Origin: Chrysogorgia sp. JL179-B06
Lineage: Eukaryota > Cnidaria > Anthozoa > Scleralcyonacea > Chrysogorgiidae
Length of the DNA: 64,000 bases
Direction: 5' to 3'
Assembly (NCBI GenBank): GCA_035772405.1
Contig: JAYKKM010000378.1
Location: 1,658,501-1,722,500 of the forward strand
Shown here: positions 7,719-18,333 of the stretch, one piece after another
Layout: each line of letters begins with the position of its first letter
How positions within the stretch are numbered: the stretch's first letter is position 1
Translations under genes and position numbers: made by a program
The notes under the pieces: generated by a model
What the model saw: only the letters and a program-made list of their open reading frames with translations
Databases searched by the model: none
Told to the model about the DNA's origin: nothing

Positions 7719-8363
7719 ATGAGAGTGGTAGTATTGATTAGTGGTTCAACGAAAACTATAGACCTACCAGAGTCAACTATAGCAACTAACTCAGACCCTC
7801 ACTTACTAGTGAAGAAGGCAACCATCTTTTGGGACTACGTTAACGTAACCAGAGTCAACAGTAAGATAACTTATAACAGTAACAACCACGTTTTTAGTCC
7901 TGGGTACCACACCTTTAAAACGATTGCCGACGACTTGAAAGAGTTAGGAGACGTCAAGCTAGTGGCTAACAGATATGACTCGACGTGTACGATAACAACT
8001 GATCAACAAATAGAACTGTTTAAATTTGGACAACTTCTAGGGTTTGACGAAAACACTACAATAACCACCACAAAAACCAGTCCTAACGTTGTGAACGTTA
8101 ACAGAGGACTGAAATACATACAAGTAACATCTAATATTGTGGACAGGTCTAATAACATAGTTAATGGTAGCAAAAGTGGTTGTATCGCAGTACTGCCAAT
8201 AACTAGCACACAGACACTTAAGGGCTCTGTACAACATTTTGGTGTTGGGTCGAAAATCCCAATAAACAAAGGAGTCATCAACCAACTAGAGTTCAAGATA
8301 ACAGATCAGGACGATAACAGTATTAACGTTGGCGAGGTGTTGTTAGATTTACACATCACGTAG
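7719..8363 (+). CDS. Jelly-roll-like minor capsid (vertex/penton) protein candidate
   Basis: 214 residues, strongly beta-patterned. Conserved blocks are LVKKATIFWDYVNV near 28, YHTFKTIADDLKEL near 66, FGQLLGFDENTTI near 106, GLKYIQV near 130 and a terminal GEVLLDLHIT. Small size, beta pattern and place beside the integrase and capsid genes fit a single jelly-roll minor capsid protein of Polintons, but no diagnostic motif is visible. Element 2 has three homologues (59545, 60227, 61110). The next gene starts five bases after its stop. Confidence 0.5.
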   Translation: MRVVVLISGSTKTIDLPESTIATNSDPHLLVKKATIFWDYVNVTRVNSKITYNSNNHVFSPGYHTFKTIADDLKELGDVKLVANRYDSTCTITTDQQIELFKFGQLLGFDENTTITTTKTSPNVVNVNRGLKYIQVTSNIVDRSNNIVNGSKSGCIAVLPITSTQTLKGSVQHFGVGSKIPINKGVINQLEFKITDQDDNSINVGEVLLDLHIT

Positions 8364-8368
8364 TGTAT

Positions 8369-9448
8369 ATGGAGCAAGAACTAAGAGATATTTACTACAA
8401 CCCGTCAACTGGTTACCAATCTGCCGAGAGGCTGTACCAAAAGGCACAAGAAGGCGGTCTAAACGTTAGTAGGGTAAAGATAAAGGACTGGTTAAAATCT
8501 CAAGACACGTACACCAGGTACAAACCAGTTGTTAAGAAACACAAGTTTAGACAAACATTTGTTGACTATCTGGGTGAGCAGATACAGATGGACTTGGTTG
8601 ACATGGGCAAGTACAAGCATAAGAACAACGGGTACTACTGGATACTAACAGCCACTGAGATCCTTAGTAGGTATGCTTTCGCAATACCTGTCTATAGGAA
8701 AGACACGAAAGACATGACTAAGGCTGTCACAAAGTTACTAGAGAAGGCTAAGGTTAGATTTGGCGAGTACCCAAAGCTGGCTCAGTTTGACGACGGTAAG
8801 GAATTATATAACGTTGGTGTGAAGGATCTATTGGATAAACACAATGTGAAGTACTTCAGCACGAACTCTGATAAAAAGGCAGCAGTCGTGGAAAGGTTTA
8901 ACAGAACACTCAAGACGTCTATGTGGAAGTACTTCTACAGTAAAGGAACGTACAAGTGGATTGACGTTTTAGATCAGCTCGTTGAGAATTACAACAATAC
9001 CAAACATAGTACTATTCTAACGAAACCTAAAGACGTTAGTAAGAAAAACGAAAACGAAGTATGGACGACATTGTTTGGACACCATTTCGGTGACTACCCA
9101 CTACCAAAGTTTAAAGTAGGTGAGACTGTCAGGATATCAAAGTACAAGAGCATATTCGCAAAAGGGTATGAGGCTAACTTCACTGAGGAGCTATTCAAAG
9201 TGACAAAGGTCATACGTGGTGACCCTACCGTGTACGAGATAGAGGACCATGAAGGGGAACCTATCGTTGGTAAGTTCTACGAGGAAGAGTTGTCAGCTGT
9301 TGATAAAAAAGACGATGTATATAAAGTTGAGAAGATACTAAAGAGAAAGAAGGTGGGAGGTAAGAAAATGGTTTTAGTCAAGTGGCTTGGCTACGATAGT
9401 AAGCACAACTCATGGATACCAGAAAGTGATATTCAAAACATTGAGTAG
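8369..9448 (+). CDS. int: Retroviral-type DDE integrase with C-terminal chromodomain
   Basis: Inserts the element into host DNA. The rve core shows D75 (QMDLVDM), D141 (FDDGKE) and E175 (VVERFN), the last two separated by 33 residues. An N-terminal helical region precedes it and an SH3-like/chromodomain segment closes the protein (VEKILKRKK ... VKWLGYDSKHNSWIPESD, about 317-354), which in related elements is thought to read histone marks for target choice. ATG 8369 is preferred to the GTG at 8363, which overlaps the previous stop. The homologue is at 61811-62914. Confidence 0.93.
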   Translation: MEQELRDIYYNPSTGYQSAERLYQKAQEGGLNVSRVKIKDWLKSQDTYTRYKPVVKKHKFRQTFVDYLGEQIQMDLVDMGKYKHKNNGYYWILTATEILSRYAFAIPVYRKDTKDMTKAVTKLLEKAKVRFGEYPKLAQFDDGKELYNVGVKDLLDKHNVKYFSTNSDKKAAVVERFNRTLKTSMWKYFYSKGTYKWIDVLDQLVENYNNTKHSTILTKPKDVSKKNENEVWTTLFGHHFGDYPLPKFKVGETVRISKYKSIFAKGYEANFTEELFKVTKVIRGDPTVYEIEDHEGEPIVGKFYEEELSAVDKKDDVYKVEKILKRKKVGGKKMVLVKWLGYDSKHNSWIPESDIQNIE

Positions 9449-9454
9449 TGTATA

Positions 9455-10888
9455 ATGACTGAAGGAGGGTTCGATGAAATCGAAATGCAAAATCTTGACA
9501 AGTTTAAGGAGTATACAGACGAGCAGTTAGAAGAAGAGCTCGAGACACTTAACAATACTACACTCATAGAAGACGAAACAGACCAAGAACAAACCGTTAG
9601 ATTAGCCAAAATCGTCAAGGTGGAAATAGAGATAGATACTAGAGCCATAAAACTCAGATTACAAAACAGATTTACGAAGACATTATTCACAGGCAGAAAA
9701 GATGGGAAAACAGTGTTAATCACTAGTAAAGGCAGCGATGTCACCACTGAGGCTCCAGCAGTAGTATTTGCTAAACCGGCGACATATGGTGACGTCCACG
9801 ACGAGAGCTTCAATTTAGCTTTCGAAGAGGCTAGCGAAATCGAAAGAAGGTTAGGTAAGCTAAAAACACTCAACAAAGAGATTTTAGAAAATGATATAAA
9901 AAGAACCAATCTAATAGATAGAAAAATACATAAATTGTACAAAAAAAGACTCAGTAATGACGATGTGTCAAGGAATATAGTCAATAGGTCATATGTAACA
10001 CCCTCAGGTTCTATTCTTTTCAAACCGGTAGGAGAAGATGGTAAATATTTGAAACCTAAACTAATACTAAAACCTGGAAAAAATGGTTTAATCTTCAGTA
10101 CAGACATTAAAAGTAAGAGTGCGATTGAACAGTTTAAGCAGTTGGTCGGTCAAATCCCCGACACGACAACTGACGTTAGAACAGAAAATGTAGACACCCG
10201 AACAACTGACGATAGAACAGAAGACACCACAGTTTCGAGTGAAGACTTCCCAGTAATTAGAACAGAAATGAACTACGATAACGTATTTGGGTTAACAGAA
10301 GAAGAAAATCGCGAGTTAAGAGGTGTCCTAAACCCAAGTGACACAATCGATCCAGACACTAGACCACAATTTCTAACAGTTCAAGCCGACTATTTTCAGG
10401 ACGCTATTGACAAGACCGCAGACGATATCAACAGATGGGAAGCCGACTCCACAGAGGAGTTCGAGTTGAATGAACGATTGACAGGTCTCAAGATAGCTAG
10501 GGACCGAACCTTAGATCAATTGGAACGTGAGACTGTTAGGGAGCGACAAGAAGAGGACATCACTCGGTTACAAAAAATAAAGGAGTGGTTTAGAGAAAAT
10601 TGGTTAGGCGCTTCGGCTTTAGGAATAACTATAGCCTCTTTCGTCACCACGGTTATAATATCCGCTAGAAGTGTAGTCTTCAAAGGTGGTCAAGCACTTG
10701 GAAAACTAGGAAAAGCTATAGCTAATCTAGCCACAAAGGCTGGCCCTCTACTGGCTGGACTGCTAAACGTGGTGGCAACTGCGCTAAAGTGGGGAGCTGC
10801 AGGCATATCTTGGTTAGCGTCTAATTTATGGATCCTAGCGATAGCACTAGCTTGGTTCGTCTACGATCAGTACAAACAGAGGAAATAA
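9455..10888 (+). CDS. Conserved Polinton protein with hydrophobic C-terminus
   Basis: 477 residues. The N-terminal half is acidic and helical (EMQNLDKFKEYTDEQLEEEL), followed by a conserved FNLAFEEASEIERRLG block, a threonine/aspartate-rich variable linker with repeated TDVRTE-like units (about 235-265), and a C-terminal region with two or three hydrophobic segments (LGASALGITIASFVTTVII near 395; AAGISWLASNLWILAIALAW near 450). Such C-termini recur in invertebrate Polintons; a membrane-active virion role is inferred. The start ATG follows TGTATA seven bases after the integrase stop. A partial homologue begins at 63284. Confidence 0.7.
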   Translation: MTEGGFDEIEMQNLDKFKEYTDEQLEEELETLNNTTLIEDETDQEQTVRLAKIVKVEIEIDTRAIKLRLQNRFTKTLFTGRKDGKTVLITSKGSDVTTEAPAVVFAKPATYGDVHDESFNLAFEEASEIERRLGKLKTLNKEILENDIKRTNLIDRKIHKLYKKRLSNDDVSRNIVNRSYVTPSGSILFKPVGEDGKYLKPKLILKPGKNGLIFSTDIKSKSAIEQFKQLVGQIPDTTTDVRTENVDTRTTDDRTEDTTVSSEDFPVIRTEMNYDNVFGLTEEENRELRGVLNPSDTIDPDTRPQFLTVQADYFQDAIDKTADDINRWEADSTEEFELNERLTGLKIARDRTLDQLERETVRERQEEDITRLQKIKEWFRENWLGASALGITIASFVTTVIISARSVVFKGGQALGKLGKAIANLATKAGPLLAGLLNVVATALKWGAAGISWLASNLWILAIALAWFVYDQYKQRK

Positions 10889-10889
10889 A

Positions 10890-10910
10890 ACATGTGTTAT
10901 AATATATAGT
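10890..10910 (+). promoter_or_regulatory. Start-proximal TATA-like promoter of the capsid gene
   Basis: ACATGTG followed by TATAATATATAGT touches the ATG at 10911. It is nearly identical to the element in front of the BRO nuclease gene on the other strand (4231-4252), which argues for a shared transcription signal. Confidence 0.6.
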
Positions 10911-12119
10911 ATGAATACTAGTGAAAAAGAGTTGCTTCCTGGATATAGACGTCGTGAAATATCTGCTATCAAAGGCACAAGGACCCGTCACGTTGTGACA
11001 CTGAACCCTAACAAAGCCAATCCAGAGGAGGAGTTATACATTGATATCCCAAAGACAAAGGGTAATACTTGCTTGGTACCCTCCAGTTTCCATCTCCTAT
11101 TCGACTTCAAAAGTGCGAACGCGAAATCATGGTTTCTTAATAACCTCTCGAGACTACTCTCTGAAAAACTGGTTATAAAACTAGCAGGTGAGACTGTGTA
11201 CGACAACTGTGGTGAGAGTGTTATCGGTACGTACAGAGATTTATGGAGACCTAAAACAGAGCGAACGGCTATGATCGAATACGGCCTAGCAAACGAGAAC
11301 CTTCGAAAGTTAATCTCGAAGGACGACAGTGGCGCGGCCAGTGGAAACGTACAAAAAGTTAGCGATGGTCTGATGTTCTCTATTCATGGCACCAAACAAA
11401 AGATTCAACTTGACAAGATTCTAGAAGATCACGGTTTATACGCACCGTATAATATGAACAATAATCTCAGGTACATAATCACACTCCCCAAAGCAACTGA
11501 TATTATGGTGGCTCAATTTGGATCAGCTGTTACTGGTTATACGTTGGAGAACCTCGAATTGGAGTACGAAACTATCGAGAGTCAAGAGATCGCTGATGAA
11601 GTATCATCTCTATACGCATCCGGTAGATCTCTATCGTACGAGCACGTCACGCTAATGAAGACTGTGGAGTGGGATAAAGGAATCACACTTGTGAACGAAA
11701 ATATTAACCTACCAAGAAAGTCAATGAAAGCTATCGTTCTACTCTTCACAAATAAGACAAGAATTGACAGTGAGGAGTTCGTCTACCCAAACATAGAGTC
11801 AGTCAAACTTACTATAGAAGGCGTGCCAAATATGGTATACAGAGAAGCGAAACGACTATTTGGACGAAAACTAGACTGTGACCAGCACATGACTGTCCAA
11901 AAGTTTTACAAAGACGGTTTCGCTTTGGTTGTTGACCTTAGATCTATCGAAGATAACGCGAAAGTAGCCACTGGAAAAAAGATCGTGAATACTCAGTCAG
12001 GAATACTGATGGAAATCATTAAAAAAGTCACAACAGCGAACGTCATGTGTAGAATATTCATACTCTCCGACGGACTCGTAAACCTTATCAACAACGATCT
12101 ACAGTCAATCCAATACTAA
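10911..12119 (+). CDS. Probable double-jelly-roll major capsid protein
   Basis: 402 residues, beta-rich in two halves. The first half has HVVTLNPNKANPEEELYIDIP (start near 27) and LLSEKLVIKLAGETVYD; the middle has IQLDKILEDHGLYAPY near 165 and YTLENLELEYETI near 215; the second half has INLPRKSMKAIVLLF near 265 and a conserved LTIEGVPNMVY near 300. This fits Polinton major capsid proteins, though at 402 residues it is on the short side. It directly precedes the packaging ATPase, the usual neighbour. No homologue of element 2 is visible because the window ends first. Confidence 0.6.
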   Translation: MNTSEKELLPGYRRREISAIKGTRTRHVVTLNPNKANPEEELYIDIPKTKGNTCLVPSSFHLLFDFKSANAKSWFLNNLSRLLSEKLVIKLAGETVYDNCGESVIGTYRDLWRPKTERTAMIEYGLANENLRKLISKDDSGAASGNVQKVSDGLMFSIHGTKQKIQLDKILEDHGLYAPYNMNNNLRYIITLPKATDIMVAQFGSAVTGYTLENLELEYETIESQEIADEVSSLYASGRSLSYEHVTLMKTVEWDKGITLVNENINLPRKSMKAIVLLFTNKTRIDSEEFVYPNIESVKLTIEGVPNMVYREAKRLFGRKLDCDQHMTVQKFYKDGFALVVDLRSIEDNAKVATGKKIVNTQSGILMEIIKKVTTANVMCRIFILSDGLVNLINNDLQSIQY

Positions 12120-12136
12120 AACATATAGTATTCTAT

Positions 12137-12760
12137 ATGAAAACGCCTTTTAACATGCTAATTGTTGGTATGACAGCCTGTGGTAAAACGCACTACCTCT
12201 TGGATATGATAGAGAAAGACTACATGAATCACTTCGATTACATCATTCTTATATGTCCAACATTTGAATGGAATAAAACGTACATAGAGTGGAAATACTT
12301 GAGAGACCCAAACTTTATCGCTATTCAGTGTGAGCAAGATAAGGTCAACGTAGTCCTCAAACACGTGACTGATACTTATAAAGGTACCAATTCACTAATA
12401 ATACTAGATGATTGTGCTGGTGGGCAGGACGTTAAAAACAGAACAAGCGAACTAGTTAAACTAGCCTTTAGCGCTAGACATTACAAACTATCCACAATAG
12501 TCATAACACAACAACTAACCTCAATTAGTAAACCATATCGTGAGAACATCTCAAAGTTAGTAACATTCTACAACCCTAACAGAAACGATATGAAAATTAT
12601 CGTAGACGATTATCTCAACGGAGTTGATAAAGCGGAAATTGAGAAAATAATAAAACAGTTGAAAGACAATGAGTACGCAAGATTGGAGATACTTCTAAGA
12701 CAACCGTACTCGTACGAACTAGTTATTCCGCAAAAACAAAACATACCACATAGTATATAG
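12137..12760 (+). CDS. FtsK/HerA-type DNA-packaging ATPase (A32-like)
   Basis: 207 residues. Walker A GMTACGKT at about 10-17, Walker B SLIILDD at about 89-95 and a following sensor-like ITQQL near 131 define an A32-family packaging ATPase, which drives genome translocation into capsids of Polintons and large DNA viruses. The start is preceded by TATAGTATTCTAT. It lies between the capsid gene and a conserved small gene, with four bases to the latter. The sequence is intact. Confidence 0.88.
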   Translation: MKTPFNMLIVGMTACGKTHYLLDMIEKDYMNHFDYIILICPTFEWNKTYIEWKYLRDPNFIAIQCEQDKVNVVLKHVTDTYKGTNSLIILDDCAGGQDVKNRTSELVKLAFSARHYKLSTIVITQQLTSISKPYRENISKLVTFYNPNRNDMKIIVDDYLNGVDKAEIEKIIKQLKDNEYARLEILLRQPYSYELVIPQKQNIPHSI

Positions 12761-12763
12761 GAC

Positions 12764-13312
12764 ATGCCAAAACGTAAGACAAAAAATACTGAGACAATCG
12801 ACGAACTCATCGAAGACATACAAGAAGCAGAACAGGAAGTGATCGATGAGTCACAAACCAACACACCACAAGCCGACGACACTCCACAAACTGATGTAGA
12901 CAAGAAAAGAGATGAACTAAGAAGACTCTCAGAGGACGGTGAGATAGACAAATCCATCGCTTATCTCAAAAAGGCCTCAGATAAAGTTATCAACAAGATA
13001 TACGAAGAATGGGAGGTAAAAAGAATGGAGAAAGCGAACGTGTTTCTCTGTGACCTTTTAATAAGCAAGTTCGCCCACGCGTTAGGAGGGTTCAACGCTA
13101 TTGAATCACCTGAAAAGCTTGAAAAAGAGTTGATTACTGACCAGCTACTTAAAAGAGACGTAGAGAAGTTTATATCATACGTATCCCCCTACCTCCCTTG
13201 TTTAGGGTTGTTATCGGGTGGACTAACAACTAGTAAACACGTACTCAGTCACATGGCTAGAGGGGAAATCCCCGAGGGGGAACCCCCGAACGAAGGAGAC
13301 AGTTCTATCTAA
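12764..13312 (+). CDS. Conserved Polinton protein, function unknown
   Basis: 182 residues. A basic start (MPKRKTKN), an acidic glutamate/aspartate-rich region, helical middle, then the conserved C-terminal block VEKFISYVSPYLPCLGLLSGGLTTSKH (hydrophobic, about 138-163). I recall this block from other invertebrate Polintons next to the ATPase but know no function. A truncated relative lies at the other end of element 2 (48731-49010, minus strand). Confidence 0.65.
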   Translation: MPKRKTKNTETIDELIEDIQEAEQEVIDESQTNTPQADDTPQTDVDKKRDELRRLSEDGEIDKSIAYLKKASDKVINKIYEEWEVKRMEKANVFLCDLLISKFAHALGGFNAIESPEKLEKELITDQLLKRDVEKFISYVSPYLPCLGLLSGGLTTSKHVLSHMARGEIPEGEPPNEGDSSI

Positions 13313-13361
13313 TTACAATAATTTACAAAACGACTTAAAGACATGAGTATATACTAACTTA

Positions 13362-13619
13362 ATGAGTGTAGAACGTCAGGAGTCAGTGGAGGAAAAGACA
13401 GCGAGACTCAACAAAGAGTTGCTATTTATCTACCAGGTTAGAGAGATCAAACGACAACTCTTCTCTAATACTAGATTAGAACGCGAGGAACTAGACGAGA
13501 GGTTTAAACATACTGTACTCGGGAAAAGGATGACCAGCCACGACAGAGAGTTGCAGCTTCTACGTACTAATACTCGAAAAACTATTTTGGGAAACGTGTG
13601 TGATGGTTTTCGAGTATAA
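13362..13619 (+). CDS. Small helical Polinton protein
   Basis: 85 residues, charged and helical, with the block LDERFKHTVLGKRMTSHDRELQ near 48-70 that I associate with other invertebrate Polintons. It is the last gene before the right terminus, 58 bases from the terminal palindrome. Start at the only upstream ATG, in TTAATGAG. Function unknown. Confidence 0.6.
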   Translation: MSVERQESVEEKTARLNKELLFIYQVREIKRQLFSNTRLEREELDERFKHTVLGKRMTSHDRELQLLRTNTRKTILGNVCDGFRV

Positions 13620-13676
13620 TTTATTTTTGTTTCATTTAACGAATTTTATTTAACGAAATTTATTTCGTATCGTTTT

Positions 13677-13776
13677 AGTAGTCTCGAAAGTGTGTGGTAA
13701 CAGCACAGTTTTCAATTTTAGTTGCGAAGCACGAAAAATTGAAAACTGTGCTGGTAGCCCCACTTTCTATACTACT
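13677..13776. repeat. Right terminal palindrome of element 1
   Basis: A 100 bp imperfect palindrome: a perfect 19 bp stem CAGCACAGTTTTCAATTTT (13701-13719 with 13735-13753) around a 15-base loop, extended outward by AGTAGT ... AAAGTG arms. Read inward from 13776 it begins AGTAGTATAGAAAGTG, fitting Polinton termini that begin with AG. The left end of element 2 (48136) begins AGTAGTATAGTAAGT. Confidence 0.75.
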
Positions 13777-14830
13777 TAGGAGTTCTTATCAGAAGTGAAA
13801 TGCTGCCTCTGGACTGACGCAGCCCGCAGGAGTCAGTGGGTACGAGGTTAGAGCAGTGTTCAGGATCAGGCACGCCAGCAGAATGATGTTAGAAATTTTC
13901 TAGAGCACAGAGGATCAAATAAATAGAATGTAGAATCTAAACGACGTATCACGCTAAGGCGATCATATAGCCTTGTAATATTAAAATAACATACGGTAAT
14001 CATATGGCGCGTTTATAATGTCAAAATTCAATGTGACAATTTGAGATCCATACATCTAATTCGAACAACATTTACTCGAAAGAGAAAGCCTCGCCACCTT
14101 TATAAATTTTCCATTCACGCAATACTCTTGCCAAATCGAACTTCACGTTTGTAATATTTGCTGAATTGAACCGGTCCGAGTTATCTGGCGGTCGTGCGGT
14201 CATATTTCAAATCGAACTACGGAAATCATGCGGGATGTCACCGTTGTCAAAAACATTAAGGTTATAGTGTCTCCTTGAATTAAGACGCTGTCGTTTGTTG
14301 CCGTGTTCCACTCGATAACAATCTGAACCACGTATCAAGGCGATCATAAAGCCCATTATAGCCTTCTAATATTACAATAACATACGGTAATCATATGGCG
14401 CGTTTATAATGTCAAAATTCAATATTATGACCATTTGAACGCCATACATCTAATTCGAACAACATTTTTCCATTCAAGCGACACTTTTGCCAAATCGAAC
14501 TTCACGTCAGTGTAATAGTACGGGAATACCCTTAACTGAAACTGAAACCTACGTCACAAAACGTCATAAAACTGGGCCATCCATCTCCATCCAAACATCC
14601 ACTGTGGCCGAGTCTATGTTCGCTTTACAAGTTCGCTTTACAAGTTCCGCGAAGAGGTCTGGACACGAAGCACAAGGACCCAAGTCAAGATTAGTGTGCT
14701 GCCTCCCTGAGGGTCGGCAGTAAAAAATATGTTTTTTTGCACCCAAAAGAGAAAACGCCACACTATATACATGAATCTTCTTCGGATACTAAAGCTAGAT
14801 AATGTCTTCAAACTAAAAATAGCCATTTTT
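13777..14830. repeat. Dispersed repeat, copy A (direct repeat of 15511-16556)
   Basis: About 1.05 kb repeated with small indels at 15511-16556. Both begin TAGGAGTT.TTATCAGAAGTG and end with AACTAAAAATAGCCA. Each copy contains two shorter internal copies of a unit around GGCGCGTTTATAATGTCAAA (13994, 14383). No coding capacity is convincing. Element 1 ends exactly where copy A begins, so the polinton inserted at or beside the repeat edge. Confidence 0.85.
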
Positions 14831-15510
14831 CAAGTCCCGACTTAGGAAAGATCAGTTTCCCTGACATGCCTAGAGACCTCTGATTATGACCATCAATATT
14901 TAGTTATCCATATTCCTTCCAGCTCCACATCACAGTAGTCGAATGTGGGTAGAATTATCAGCTTACTGTTACTAAATACTGTGTTGATTATTTCGTGAGT
15001 CATCAATATTGTGATAAAAGTAATTTATTTCTTAGTGATTTATGGTAGAAACAGCAGTAGACCCCACTATTCTGTTGCTGCACTCAAAAATTAAAAAGTT
15101 TGGGCTGCATGTATTTATTTTGATGTCCTATGAAACAATTAAATTCAGACAATATAAAGCTGAGAGATATTGTCCACTGAAAATTTATTTAGTTTGGCAA
15201 ATGAAGTGGCTATTATCTAATTCAAGTAATTTAGAACCAAAAGAAGTACTGTACTGTAAGTTTCAAACAGTAGTTGGGCGAGGGGTTGTTGCGTATACGT
15301 ATTTCTAGTATATATAGATGTTATTAATCTGCTACGTATTAAATCATATACAGTAAGTGTTCTTTAACCCTAATAAAATCTCAATTCTATAATGCTATAA
15401 ATATTATTATTATATGACTATTTTCGTGAGCGGTCCATTTCCATGAGCTGGGGCAACACCTACACAACAAAACTTACTAAATTACGAACCTGTCAAAATA
15501 AATGTATAAC
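14831..15510. other. Non-coding AT-rich spacer
   Basis: Nothing recognisable. An 88-codon open frame at 15042-15308 has no domain, promoter or splice context and I do not call it. Confidence 0.5.
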
Positions 15511-16556
15511 TAGGAGTTATTATCAGAAGTGAAAATGCTGCCTCTGAACTGACGCAGGAGCAGTGGGTACGAGGTTGGAGCAGTGTTCAGGATCAGGCAT
15601 ACCAGCAGAATGATGCTAGAAATTTTCTAGAGCATAGAGGATCAAATAAATAGAATGTAGAATCTAAACCACGTATCAAGCTAAGGCGATCATATATGCC
15701 TTGTAATATTAAAGTACAAATTACGGTAATCACATGGCGCGTTTATAATGTCAAAATTCAATATGACCATTTGAACGCCATCTAATTCGAACAACATTTA
15801 CTCGAAAGAGAAAGCCTCGCGAACTTTATAAATTTTCCATTCAAGCAATACTCTTGCCAAATCGAACTTTGCGTTTGTAATATTTGCTGAATTGAACGTC
15901 CGAGTTTTCTGGCGGTCGTGCGGTCATATTTCAAGTCGAACTACGGAAATCATGCGGGATGTCACCGTTGTAAAAAACATTGAGGTTATAGTGTCTCCTT
16001 GAATTAAGACGCTGTCGTTTGTTGCCATGTTCCACTCGATAACATGCTAAACCACGTATCAAGGCGATCATAAAGCCCATTATAGCCTTCTAATATTAAA
16101 ATAACATACGGTAATCATATGGCGCGTTTATAATGTCAAAATTCAATATGACCATTTGAACGCCATACATCTAATTCGAACAACATTTTTCCATTCAAGC
16201 GACACTTTTTCCAAATCGAACTTCACGTCAGTGTAATATTTCTGAATTAAACGACTTATCTGGCTACGTATGGGAATACCCTTCTAATAATATCCGAAAC
16301 TGAAACATACGTCACAAAACGTCATCGCAAAACATCCATCCAAACATCCACTGTGGCCGAGTCATGTTCGCTTTACAAGTTCCGCGAAGAGGTCTGGACA
16401 CGAAGCACAAGGACACAAGTCAAGATTAGTGTGCTGCCTCCCTGAGGGTCGGCAGCAAAAATTTTTTGCACCCAAAAGAGAAAACGCCACACTATACATG
16501 AATCTTCTTCGGATACTAAAGCTAGATAATGTCTTCAAACTAAAAATAGCCACTTT
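15511..16556. repeat. Dispersed repeat, copy B
   Basis: Second copy of the repeat at 13777-14830, in the same orientation, with internal units at about 15722 and 16110. In this copy the bases before TAGGAG are ATAAC, giving a view of the flank without a polinton. Confidence 0.85.
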
Positions 16557-18333
16557 CACCTACAAAATCATGAATGAAAACTGATGAAAAGAATAGTGTA
16601 CCAACAATATTTACATATATTATTCCAACTGCATCAATTCAACATTCTTATAATACTCGATTCAACGCCAAACAAAACTTCAGTAGATCTAAAGATCGAA
16701 CAAATTACGGAGTTCATGCACTTTTCGATTTATAGCATCAAAAATTTGGGAAACAGTTCACTCAGCCTCTACTTTTAAAAATAATATGATACCCAATCTC
16801 TTCTCACAAACATTTACAACTAGCTCTATTCGTCCGTCAGCCATCCTGTCCCTCTTTGTAATATAAATTAATGTAGGCAGTGATCAACTCAAAAGCATAG
16901 CTACTTTGATCACTGTGCACGTTTTATCTACTAGAAATACGTTATACGCAACACCCCTCGCCCGCTTGCTGTTTATCTGCTTTTGTATCACCGTAAAGAT
17001 ATTATCAGAAGATATAAAGTACAGAACCTATGATTGTCTTCCTTATCGGAGAAATAACTTTATCAAGCTAATGTGAAAAATAAATTTAGTTTAATAGTAT
17101 GGAAACAGTTATTGGTTTAAAGTGTAAATGAACTGAAAATTAAGTTTGTTTTATTTGAAAGAAATCTTGAAATGATAAAGGAACTCCATTTATGGTTTTT
17201 TCATGTCACTTTTCGCTCTTAATATATTGCGATTTGTTTGATATTTAAATAACACACTGTAATGAGTTGTTGTAAAAGTAGAAATATCGTTGAAGTTATC
17301 AAGCAAAGTCGCAGACTACGCTAAACTGCGCATGTAAGCAGACTAAGTGTTTTGATTGATTTCATAACACTGTGTTATTTTCGTCGCAAACAAATTGCAA
17401 TATGATAAGAACGAAGAGCGATATTAAAAAAATTATAGATGGAGTTTCTTTATCAAATAAGACAAACTTATTTTTAATTTCATATACGATGGTTATTGTC
17501 TAAATTATATTTGTATCGTAATAATTCTCCATGCCCATGGCGTATTAGTATACATCGATTCGTTTATGGCATCTTAAAATACGAATAATTTAATACTTAC
17601 CCCAACAAATAATCGCAGTAATCCTTTCTTCTTATTTTAACATCATGAGTGTCTACTTTAAATATTTCGCTGAGGGTTCTGACAAATTTTGATCAAGGGC
17701 AAACTGCTGATCAGTGCCCAGTGCGTTTTGTAGGCTCAGTATGAATGAAATTAGCGGGTTTTTAAAAACATTTATAGGGTGAATCTCTCAAAATGCAAAA
17801 CAATAAACTATAAAATATAATAAAATAAAGTGGATAGATAGAGTTTAAGAGAATAAAATTTCTCAAATTCCACCATTAGACTCTAAATTAAGTAGGAAAT
17901 ATATTGAAATATGGCCGCAATTTTGTTCTTCCATTTCCCGCCCCAGTTTGCCGCGGCCGGAACAACTGTATTACGAGCCCGCAGTAAACGACGCTGTACG
18001 TGTGTCCTTCCTTTCTCGCTGTGAACTAATTTCTACGCGTATGGAGAGATGAGGATGAATAGGCGCTTTTATATGTATTTTAAAGAAGGATTGCTCATAG
18101 CGTGATGGTGTTTTGGAATGTTGATATTCGTTAAAAAGTTCCTAATGTGATTATCATTCCAATGTATTGGATCTGATGGGATAGATTGATAGGATCCACA
18201 AATATGAATGATAGCTGTTGTAGCAAGCAATAATCAACGAATAACGTAAGTAACTTAATTTTATTTAAAAAAACTAACAGAACAAAGTTGTAAAATAATA
18301 TTAACTTGAAAAATGCTGCAAAGTGAGGATGCA
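16557..18333. other. Non-coding AT-rich host-type DNA
   Basis: I see no gene, RNA or clear repeat. A GC-rich patch near 17935-18010 could be a small regulatory island but nothing supports it further. Confidence 0.5.

Noticed and set aside
9433..10107. Long antisense frame opposite the 9455 gene
   Set aside because: Serine/leucine-rich reverse reading of a lysine/glutamate-rich protein.
15042..15308. 88-codon frame between the two repeat copies
   Set aside because: No motif, splice context or homologous copy.
13777..16556. CRISPR-like spacing of repeated units
   Set aside because: Units are long, diverged and irregular; a eukaryotic dispersed repeat fits.
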